Below, piece by piece: positions 10,316 through 19,491 of a DNA stretch of 64,000 nucleotides (position 1 is its first letter; the number at the start of each line of letters is the position of its first letter). The stretch spans positions 41,250,855-41,314,854 of the forward strand of contig NC_016131.3 of NCBI RefSeq assembly GCF_000005505.3, read 5' to 3'. The notes beneath the pieces were generated by a model. The model had not been told where the DNA came from, ran no database searches, and was given only the letters and a program-made list of their open reading frames with translations. Made by a program: the position numbers and the translations under genes. The DNA is from Brachypodium distachyon (lineage: Eukaryota; Streptophyta; Magnoliopsida; Poales; Poaceae).

Positions 10316-13300
10316 CTAACAGTAAGACGCCTCGGGCCAGTTGCAGGAATGCAAGCGAAAATGGGAAAAATGGAAAGTACAAGGGGCAACTACGCGGGGG
10401 TGCTTCCGGGGTGGCGGACTCGACAACGGGCATCTCCTCGGCAGCGGCCTCCTCCTCATCATCACCGGCACCAGCCTGCCCGTCATCCGCGCGACCATCT
10501 CATCGACGAAGTGGCTGACGGCATTGGCGTGCTCCTTGTTCTCCTCCGGCGACCAGTCGTTGAAGATGGTCTTGAAGGGGAACTCCGGGTAGGCCTGGTG
10601 GACCCTCGGCAGGATGGCGCCGGCAACCTGAGATGCGGCGACACTCACTTGCCGGTTCCCGAAGCTGCGGATGCGGTCCTCCACAACCGTCAGCCTCCCC
10701 ACAAATTCCACGAAGATGGGGATGAGGTACGGACGTCGCTGCCGTCGATGGCTGCTGGGGGTATCCCCAGCTTCGCCAGAGACTCGTTCCCCGCCTCCGC
10801 CAACCTGTGGAGCAGAGCCGTGCTTTCTTGGCGCTGGCTCCCGACCTTCGCATGGTTGTGGCGGGCGATCTCGGTATCCGCCTTCTGGCTCCGGAGCTCG
10901 TCCTTCAGCCGGGAGATCTTCGACGTCTTCTTTGAGTTTCCTCGTCAAGCTGTCGAAGAACGTTCCTCGCAACGTCCAGCTCGCCCTTCAGGGCTGCGTT
11001 GGCATCGGTCGCGGCCTTGAGCTGCTCCTGGAATTCGCGTTCCCGGGTTTGGAGCTGCTCCTACAACTCCTTCTCCCGGGACACGGCTCGCGTCGCCGCG
11101 GCCTGAGCTGCCGTGGCCTGCTCCCCGAGTTGCTGGATCTCGGAGGAGTAGCTGGAAATGAGGCCGCTCTTCTTATCGAGGCGCTCCTAGAAGCCCCTGG
11201 TGCTCCCCCTCGGCGCGAAGGCGTGCCGCCTCCAGCGACTCGAGCGCCTGCTGGTGCTCCGCGTGCAGCTCCTGTAGCTGGTGCTGGATGAGCGCTTCTG
11301 GGACCGAGGGCTCGGATGCCTGGGCGCGGGCTTGCTGCGCCACCCGGATCTCCTCCTGGAGGCGCGCCAGCTCCTGCCGACGCTCCTCAACTTCCTCCCG
11401 CGCGCTGTCCAGCCGACCCTGGGCTGCCGAGAGCTGTTGGCGCAGCCTGTAGTAGCAGCTGATGAATCCCAGCTGCTGCCGCTTGATGTCCTCTATGATC
11501 TCGTGCCCTTGGTCGAAGATGCTGGGGTCCCAGTTCAGCGGACCCCAACCTGCGCCCGCGATCGCACCGGAACTCGAGGAGGCACTTGCGGCCACCGTTT
11601 GTGACCGCACCCCCTCCTCGGGTGCCAGCAAAGGCAAGCGCGCCCTTCCGCTTCCACCGGCCACGAGCTCGTCCCTTACCTCCGCCTGGGGGCTGGGTGG
11701 CCGCTTGCGGCTGGCCTCCGGTGCGGCGAGATTGAGGGGCTTAGACCCGGTGTCCGCTGCCTCCCCAGTTAACGCCGGGTCGGTGGTTTGGATGCCGGGA
11801 GAGCCCCCTCCGTCCCCGGTCTGTCCGATGGGGGTTTGCTTCACCGTCACCTCAGGGATGGCTTCCGCATCGGTCACGGTGCCCCCCCGGGGTGAGCTCT
11901 GCAGCCTCCGCTCCCGCGGTTGCGGCGGCAGGAGGAGCTGCAAGGAGAACTGTTAGAAAGAATGAAGCACAAGCCAAGTGAAAACGACAGGGAGGAATAC
12001 TGCGGCAGGCGTGGCATACCTTGCGCAGTGTCCCCTCCCACTGCGTCGGTCGCCCCTTGGCGGTCGACGTCGATCGTTGCCAGGTCGCCCCGGGCAACGC
12101 TTCCCGGTCCTGGATAAGAGAGCAGAAAAAGTGTTAGGCGCTGAAAAGAAAAAGGGTACCCGATCAGGCTGCCGGGCGCACCTGCTCCCGAGGCCGCCGG
12201 CTTGCTTGTGGTCTGGGCGGCATCGCCCCCACCCGCTGCGGCCGCCGTCGCCGCGCCCCCCGTCCCAACCTGGGGGCTTCCCCCACTCGTGCTGGGGGCT
12301 GTGCGGGACTTCTTGCTCGAGGTTGCCAATGGAGAGCTCACCGGACCCCTCTTCCCCGCCGGCCTGAAGTAAGAGGAATTAGTCGTCGGGAAGATGCCAA
12401 GCGAAACAGGAAGCACAGGTTAAGGGAAAGGAACTTACTTCGCTGGGTTCAACACCAGCCAGCGGTCGGCGAAGATTCCCCCCACGGGAAGCGCCTTCCG
12501 TGCTGGCAGAGCGCTCCCGCTACCGCCCGAGCCCCCCACCGCTCCGGGGATTGAGCTCCGGGCCGGTGGGCTGCACCCGTGCTGGCTCCATTGCACGGCG
12601 GGCAGGCGGGACAGTGGCATGATGTCGTCGTCGTCGCTGTCCCCTTCCGCGAGGCTGTCGGCACCCTGGGACCCCTCGTCCTCGAAGGTGTCGGCGACCT
12701 CGCGGGAGGCGTCGTGGCCGGCGGACGCGCCTGTCGGCCCCTCGGAATCCCCGTCCGAGTCATCCGAGTCATCCTCACTCTCGCCCACCGGTTGCTTCCC
12801 GGTCCGGGCCTTTGGTCGTGGGGGAGGGCTGCTTGACAGGGTCCCCACCATGATGCCCCACTCGTTGCAAGGTCGGTAGTTGCTGGCTGCCGGGTTGGCG
12901 ACGTTCGTGTGAAGCGCAATCACACTCGGAGGAAGCCTGGCGAAGGGGGAGTTGTCACCGGTGATCCCCCTGAGCCACGTACGGATCTGCTCCATCGTGA
13001 GCCCGCTTCGCTGCAGCCTCATCCAGTCGCTCTCCCCCGAGTAGGTCCAGACCGGGTGGGTTCAGTGCTGCAGCGGAGCAATGCGCCTCGCGATGAAGTT
13101 CCTGCCACGTCCAGATCCGTGAGCCCCGCACGCCGCAGCACCGCGATCTTGTCGCAGATCGGCGCAAGCTCGGCGTCTTGGGCGTCGCGGTCCCGCAAGT
13201 CGCGGAACTTCTCGGCAGCATGGTGGGCTTGGTGTAGGCCTCGTCGTGCTCCTCGATGTAAAGCCAGCACCAATCCGCGCACCACTCCGCCTCGATCTTC

Positions 13301-13830
13301 CGGTCCTCCGTGATGATGAACTCCGATTTGAGCCCGTCCCGGAACTGGAACGAGACCCCGGAAGACATCGCCTCGCCCTTCTCGACGAGAGGATAGTAGT
13401 AGGGGCGGAACAACGCCACGGACGGCATCACCCCCACGAACGCCTCACAGAGGTATTGGAAGACCAGCTTGAAGAAAGAAGTGGGGTGAATCTGCACCAG
13501 CTGCAAGCGGTACGCAGAGAGGATAGCATGGAGGAAAAGGGAGTGCGGCGGCACGAACCCGGAGGGGATGAACCTCACGAACAACAGGTAGTAGTGCTCG
13601 CCAGGATCCGACCCGACGGGCAGGCTGCGCGTCGGGCCGTGCTCGTTGTGCTTGGTGGCCACCGCCAGGCGCCGCTTCTCCACAGCCTCGCCGTTGTAGC
13701 CAAGCTTGAAGAACGCGAACCGAGCCTTCTTCTCCTTGTCCCTACGCTCTCGATCTGACATCTCCTTCTTGCCGCTCTTCTCTCCTTTGCTGCTGGCGCC
13801 CTTGGGACGTGCTGGGCCTTTGGGTGCCAT
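10316..13830 (-). pseudogene. Element A antisense gene: gypsy-type transposon domain plus coiled coil, spliced
   Basis: Reads against gag-pol. It starts at ATG 13830, downstream of a TATA at about 13951-13957. The N-terminus is a Lys-rich stretch followed by a domain resembling the putative gypsy-type transposon domain (PF04195), with visible motifs FVPPHSLFLHAIL and CEAFVGVMPSVALF. A frame change near 13225 precedes an acidic Ser/Asp linker. Plausible introns follow (donor GTAAGT near 12438, acceptor CAG near 12366, further pairs near 12180/12115 and 12020/11950). The last exon encodes a long coiled coil rich in Ala, Glu, Gln and Arg, and a C-terminal block with EFPFKTIFNDW. It is analogous in position to the antisense ORFs of Grande and RIRE2. 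Its function is unknown, and this copy is frameshifted. Confidence 0.7.
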
Positions 13831-13950
13831 TGGTGGAGGGAGGGAGGAGAAAGGTGGGGAGCTTCTCGGGGGTTGGAGCGCAAGGGGCTTGGGGGAGGCA
13901 ACGGCAGGGGCAGTGGCAGAGGGGAGTCCTTGTGACACCGCCCCTGGGTG

Positions 13951-13957
13951 TTTATAT
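13951..13957 (-). promoter_or_regulatory. TATA-like box of element A antisense gene
   Basis: GATATAAA on the minus strand, about 120 bp upstream of the antisense start codon. Both antisense copies in element B also have TATAAA upstream of the start, so a dedicated promoter is likely. Confidence 0.5.
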
Positions 13958-14154
13958 CCGGCAGGCGGAATTGCAACGGACGCCCCCCTCGATCGGTAAT
14001 CAAGTGCCCTAAAGATTTAGAGGAATCAAGACAACTTGCGCGACGTGGCCATAACTCCTTGTTCACAGAGGAATAGTGGGGCAAGAGATCGTGCGTCCGC
14101 CCCTACCGTTCCGATGGGAGGAGGCGTAACGGCGGCCTACGTGGCCAGGTTTCC
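13958..14154. other. Degraded 3' end of element A
   Basis: Sequence between the antisense promoter and the LTR remnant. The polypurine tract and nearly all of the 3' LTR expected here are absent. I see nothing else. Confidence 0.4.
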
Positions 14155-14194
14155 AGCTCTGACATTCCCGGTGCCAGAGTTCCGTGCTCCGACA
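14155..14194 (+). repeat. Terminal remnant of element A 3' LTR
   Basis: Only about the last 40 bp resemble the 5' LTR end (ATTCCCGGTGCCAGAG, then GTGCTCCGACA). The following 5 bp, CCATG, match the 5' flank CCGTG except for one base. The remaining 750 bp or so of the LTR are deleted. Confidence 0.65.
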
Positions 14195-14280
14195 CCATGA
14201 CCTTGCGATGCTTGTGCGATGTCGTGGGATCTAGTGCGTATGGCGAGTGTGTCGCGCAAGCCGACACGGGGCTCGTCTGC
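14195..14280 (-). pseudogene. Element C gag, second piece (between insertions A and B)
   Basis: On the minus strand this reads DEPRVGLRDTLAIRTRSHD in the frame that continues from the gag start at 29016-29002 after element B is removed. The same residue pattern (RDTLA-HTRSHD) occurs in an open frame of element A's gag region. The last five bases, TCTGC (14276-14280), are the TSD of element B. Confidence 0.8.
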
Positions 14281-14899
14281 TGTCGCACCAGTGGCACCCG
14301 GGGTACCACCGTTGCACGACGCGTGGGTCGCACCGCTGAGTTCCCGGGAGGATCTCACCCCGGGCGGCAACGTACAGGCTGCCCGGGAAGCTACCAGTCC
14401 GAAAGGGCTAGCGGGGCATTGGGGAATATTCCCGCCTGGGCACCTCCCGAGAAGGCACACGCCGGGAGGGGGTTTTCCCGGGCGCAGTTTCCCGCCGTGA
14501 GGGCAGGGCCGAGTGAGTAGAGCAACGACGCCACGTGGGCGCGCGACAGGTGCCCAGTGTGCAGTTTTGCCACGGCAAGGAGTGAGGTGCACAGCGCATT
14601 CAACGAAAAAGCAGTTCTCCATTGGTAGTAGCCCGAAGTAGCAAAGAGCACTTAGTCAAAAAAGAGACCACCCGGGGGCTTCCCCCAGCAACCTGTAAAC
14701 AGCCAATTTCACAGTAATACAAGCTCAGACAAGCCGGACGTACGGTTTTACACCACAAGGTGGCCCGAACCTGGGTAAAAAGCGTGTGCATGTGTCCTTG
14801 ATAGCGTTCTTGATGTGTTCTTACGCTTCGCATTGGCCCACTGCCGAACCTAAAAGGGGTGCCCGCGCATCGCCGGTGTCGGAGCCCCGCGCGATGACA
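14281..14899 (+). repeat. 5' LTR of element B
   Basis: Starts TGTCGCACCAG and ends CGCGATGACA. Compared with the 3' LTR it lacks two blocks: about 230 bp corresponding to about 28425-28660 and a short stretch near 28900-28935. Elsewhere the two LTRs match closely by eye. Confidence 0.85.
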
Positions 14900-14901
14900 T
14901 C

Positions 14902-14920
14902 TGGCGCGCCAGGTAGGGGG
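14902..14920 (+). other. Primer-binding site of element B
   Basis: TGGCGCGCCAGGTAGGGGG two bases after the 5' LTR, the same family of site as in elements A and C. Confidence 0.8.
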
Positions 14921-14997
14921 CGCGTGAGGAGAGCTCGCCGGCGGCGACGTCTGCACCACCAACGGCTTCATCTTTCTCGACGACAGAGCCAGCCACC

Positions 14998-15298
14998 ATG
15001 CCCCCCAAGCGGGGTGGTGACACGAAAATCGACCCGTGTGCGGCCCCAGCGGCGCACACGCGGTCGCACGACGTGCCACGTGCGTCACAGGAACAGGGTG
15101 ATCCTGAGCCTGCCCGAGCGCAGCCATCACAGCTGCCACCGCCGCCTCCCGTCGGCAGATAGCCGGTCGAGCGGGCCGGCGGCTCCGAGCGCCAGAGCCA
15201 GCCGCGCGCGCGGTCACAACGCAGCCCGCGCCTTGCAGCGGGGTGGCCCGCAGGCCGACAAACCACAGCAGCGGCAGCAGCCGCACGAGGAGCAGGGC
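14998..15298 (+). pseudogene. Element B gag stub
   Basis: An ATG at 14998 opens MPPKRGG, and the frame then shows HTRSHDVPRASQ, matching the gag starts of A and C. A TAG near 15161 ends the frame. After 15298 the sequence switches abruptly to the promoter of the inverted antisense-gene copy, so capsid and the rest of pol are missing. Confidence 0.7.
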
Positions 15299-15330
15299 GC
15301 GGAACCGGCCGTTCCCAAACGGCAGGGTGC

Positions 15331-15336
15331 TATAAA
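15331..15336 (+). promoter_or_regulatory. TATA box of the plus-strand antisense-gene copy
   Basis: TATAAA followed by GCTTTT. The same string occurs on the minus strand at 27796-27801 for the other copy. Confidence 0.55.
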
Positions 15337-15698
15337 GCTTTTGCTGTTGTAGCGAGACGGGAAAACACTTTGCTCCCCAGCCTTCGTCTTCCATCTTCTT
15401 CGCATCTTGCACCCAAAAGCTCTGCTAGCCCCCGCCCCCGCTCCCCACGGCGCCCCCCACCACAAGGAAAAGAAAGGAAGGGAAGGCCCCGAAGAGACCG
15501 GCGGCCAGCAAGAGCAAGGCGGCCACCAAGGCCGCCGCTGACAAGGACCAGAAGAAACGGGCGATGAGGGCCACGCTCGCCTTTTACCAGCCCGGTTACA
15601 ATGCCGAGGCGCTGGCCAAGATTCGGCACGCCGTCGCCTCCGGGTTCAACGAGCACGAGGAGACCCTGATCTTCCCCACGGGCGCCGACCACCAGGAA

Positions 15699-18600
15699 TG
15701 AAGCGACCGCCCCCGTAAAAGGGTTCGATCTCTGTGCTTTAGTGCTAGTCCCTGGATCGACTCACTAGCACACACAGTTTCAAGATGTAATATCATAGAA
15801 CAAAGGTCTCAATATTACAACGTATCATCCAGAATATAAAAGGGTACTTACAATTCGCATAACCTCACGGGTTAGCTAGAAATAAAACAATTGTTTAGCA
15901 GCGGAAAACGGAAGATACAAGGGCACATCAACACCACGGTGAGAGCGTGTTGGAATGTAGAACGTACGTCTTACTCGTCGTCGGAGCTTCCTGCATCATT
16001 AGACGATGCAGCCACTAGGGTCAATACATTGAATGTATTGGCAAGATTCACTAGGAGTTATACCAGAGCCTACCAAATATATGCATAGTGTGGTAAAGTG
16101 GGGTTAAAGCTATTTGCATAAAAGCTTAGTAATTGAATCCTATCTTTTAATCAAATAGAATTTTATCACTATTGGACACGGGGTAGACACACCCATGCTC
16201 CTATTATCCTAGAGCACATTGATGTGGATTCATCAAGTGCCCCTACCCTGTTCAACCATTCATTTTATTTAAGAAGTTAGAATGAGTGAGACTTTCCTTA
16301 CAGCTCCACATCTAGTCGCTCAAATTGTCCGTTGCCGGGGACACGGCTAAGTACTTAGTTTTGACGCTCTCGAGAGTTTGTACACATTCCCCACAAGAAA
16401 CCGACGTGTTAATCCCTTGCTGTCCTCTGGGTAGAGTAGCAACGGCATCGATTACGAGATTTTCAGAGGTAATTCCCTAAACCACGAGAGAATCACCCTC
16501 CCCCTACATAGCTACCTCAGTACAATTCCTCGGGTCTAGGTTCATACAACTTACTCTTGTCTCGCCAGAGCCCATATAGCATTGTGGTTGTACTAGAAGC
16601 TTCTAAATAGGAAACTAGTCCAGTCTCGGTTACCCCAGGTGGCATTCCACATTTGCAACGTAGGCGCTCCCCGAATCCACGGGAGAGACGTCCATGGACG
16701 ATCCATTCCTGAATCCACAGGAACTCGACTCAGAGGGACCCATAGAAATGGACCTGACGCCGCTAATCCTTAAAATCTTCAAAGCTGCCCACCCAGGACG
16801 GTTCATTTAATTAATTGTTTTGCCTTACATCTAATAAAATCATTTCATATCGCCAAAGGCATAACAATAAATAATGTAGTTATTTCCCCCACGATACTAC
16901 CATAGCCTAGCATTTAACTACAATCGATGGCAATATGGTAGCAAGGTAATGGCGAGGGTAAACTAGACTACCTGAGATTTATAGCTAGCATACAAGTACG
17001 AGTAATATTCCTGATGCATCTAATGAAACATCTAGTGCATAGTAAAAATATTTAGGAGAATGATCAAAGTGAACTTGCCTTGTCCAAGGTTGTGGTAGTT
17101 CTCGCACTCTTCGCAACAACAATGATTACACTCCACACAATCTAAAATAAAAGGAACACACACAATAAACACAACATTCAATACAAAAACCATGCCATGA
17201 TGCACATGCTATGCTGATGCACACAAAGGTTACTTCTAACGTACAAAGTTTTGTTTCTGTTTTGAAAAGGCTCTCAAAAGATTTGGACAGATTATACAAC
17301 ATCAAAGTGGTAATTAATATGCAAGAAACATGGATAGGGTTTAAAACAAAAGATTGTGCGGCTTTTGTAACATAGAGCAATATTTAACTTGCATGCCATG
17401 ATTATACACAAAATAATTTGTTCTCTGGTCCTAATGGATAGAGAACAACTTTAAATAATTTTACAGCAAGATAACATGCTCAAAACTATTTTGAAACAAT
17501 TCATTTGAAATTTGAACCATATTCAACCCTTCTGTAAATAGCTACTGTCTAAGTTGTTCAAAACTGAAAATAAACCATGCCAAAATATTCTACACGTTAC
17601 GACGATTCCAGAAAGGTGCGGAACACAAATTTTGGACAAACGGTTTGAAAGATATAAAGGTTTGAAGTTGTAGGGTCTTTTCTGCAAAAGTGCATTATCC
17701 ACTTCGGCCGAAAATAAAATAAAATAAAATAAATAAAAAACCCTGCCACGTGGCAGCGCGGGACTGGCCGGTTTCTAGGGTTCCAGCCGGCGGCGAGCTC
17801 GCCGGCGGCGGCGCGGGGCGGCGCGGGCAGGGGCGGCGCGGGCGAGCAGCAAGGGCGGCGCGTGCACGGCGGCGGCGGGCGGCGCGGGGCAGCGGGTCGC
17901 GCGGGCTGCGCGGAGGCGGCGCGCGGGCGGAGCGAGGTGGTGCAGGCGGCTATGCGGGCACGGACAGCGCGCGGAGGGCGGCGGGCGGCGCGGCGCACGG
18001 GCGCGGGCAGGGGTGCGGCCAGGCGGAGCGGAAGGCGGAGGCGGCGCGCGGACGGCGGCCGGCGCTGAGGAAGATGACCGGCGCGGCGGCCGGAGGCGAC
18101 GGCGGCGGCCAAACGCCAAGGCGAGCGCGTCACGACGTTCGGGACGGGGAGAGGAGAGAGGCTAGGGGAGTGGCGCGGGAAGAACCTCACCGGAACGGCG
18201 GAGAAACGCGAAGAATGGCGGTGGCAGCAACAAACTCCGGCGAGCAATTACTTTCTAACCTGTGCGAAATTGAACGTGGGGTTTGGGGGAAGTGGAGGAG
18301 AAAAGCGAGGCCTTCGGGGTGACGCGCAAGGATTTGGAGAAAACGGCCTGAGCGCGGAGAAATCGGAGGTGGAGTCATGGGCAGTTCGCGGGCGTGCGTG
18401 GCCGAATTTTTCGGACGGAGGTTGAAGATGACGGGTGGGTCCCACCGGTCAGTGAGAGCGGGCGGCTCGGGCGGGCTGAGCCGGTCCGGTTCGGTCCGGT
18501 CCGGTCCGGTTTGACCGGGCCGGTCCGGTTCGGCCGGTTCGGTCGGTTTTCCTCGGTTTTTCCTTTTCTTTTATCTATTTTCTGTTTTCGAACCTCAAAA

Positions 18601-19026
18601 TTGATTCGGAGCTCCAAATCACTCCAAATAAAATGCAACAAAATTTGTAAAATCATATTTTCATATGATCTAACTTTTGGAGCAAGAATTTTCTCAAAAT
18701 AAAATATTTAAAAATATATTTGCATATAAAATGGCTTTTATGGCCCTTAGGCTATCGAATCAACTTATTTTTTTTCAAAATACTTTCAAAATCCAATTAT
18801 GGGATAGCTTTATATATGCATTAAATCCCTTTTTATCACAATACCCTCATGGGTTAAAAATGCAAATAGTCAAGAGCAAGATCAAAGCCCAAAAACAAAT
18901 AAAAGCATTTTTGCAAAAGGGTTTTCTGGGAAAACTTTAGGGTTTTGAAAGTGTTCAGATGCAAGGGTGACATGATGCTTATGATATGCAATGCATATGA
19001 AGAATTTTGAAAATTGGGATGTTACA
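15699..19026 (+). mobile_element. Solo LTR, 3.3 kb, probably Tekay/Del-type chromovirus
   Basis: Starts TGAAGCGACC and ends GGGATGTTACA, flanked by a perfect 5-bp TSD AGGAA (15694-15698 and 19027-19031). The uninterrupted site is visible in the other arm of the inverted repeat, near 27435-27450. No internal region or second LTR is present, so this is a solo LTR left by recombination. The length and the GGATGTTACA end fit Tekay/Del-like LTRs, which is inference from style. A strongly GC-rich stretch (about 17750-18540) includes a GGTCC/CGGTT simple repeat. The long open frames there look like composition artefacts. Confidence 0.8.
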
Positions 19027-19351
19027 AGGAAAATGACTTCCGGGTGTTCGGGCGCTTCATCCTCACCGGGTTGGTGCTGCCCTTCTCCCTGTTTCTCCAT
19101 GCGCTCATGGAGTCGTATCAACTGCAGGTGGCGCAGCTCCACCCCACATCTCTCTACCTCCTCGCCACCTTCCAGTTCCTCTGCGAAGCATTCATCGGGG
19201 TAATGCCATCGGTGGCACTGTTCCCGCATTACTTCTACCCCCGAATCGATAACGCGAATGCGATGTCGTCGGGGGTGGTGTTCCGTGCCCGCGACCGGAT
19301 GAAGTCCGAGTTCATCGTCCGGTCGGAGAAGAAGATCGAGAAGGAGTGGCG

Positions 19352-19491
19352 GTGCATCATCACCCGGTGCGTCGCGCCAATCAACCGGTGCTCCCAGCCT
19401 ACGTGGATGTACACGGTGTCCGTGCATCATCACCCGGTGCGTCGCGCCAACCAACCTGCGCTCCCAGCCTGCGTGGATGTACACGGGGTCC
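19352..19491 (+). repeat. 70-bp tandem duplication in the transposon-domain exon
   Basis: Two copies starting at 19352 and 19422 (GTGCATCATCACCCGGTGCG). It adds codons and shifts the frame, ending it at a TAG near 19497. Confidence 0.75.

Larger units (their letters stand above)
2091..14194 (+). mobile_element. Element A: Tat-clade Ty3/gypsy retrotransposon
   Basis: Order: 5' LTR (2091-2885), primer-binding site, gag, protease, RT, RNase H, a second (archaeal-type) RNase H, integrase, non-coding hairpin region, antisense spliced gene, remnant of the 3' LTR. The second RNase H and the antisense gene downstream of integrase are marks of the Tat clade (RIRE2, Grande and Ogre relatives). The flanks are CCGTG (2086-2090) and CCATG (14195-14199), a 5-bp TSD with one mismatch inside element C's gag. 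Every ORF carries stops or frameshifts, so the copy is dead. Its 3' LTR is almost wholly deleted. Confidence 0.85.

Noticed and set aside
17750..18322. Long open frames on both strands (190 and 216 codons) rich in Arg, Gly, Ala and Pro
   Set aside because: They lie in the GC-rich part of the solo LTR (15699-19026), overlap on both strands, and have no domain or splice context. High GC removes stops by chance.
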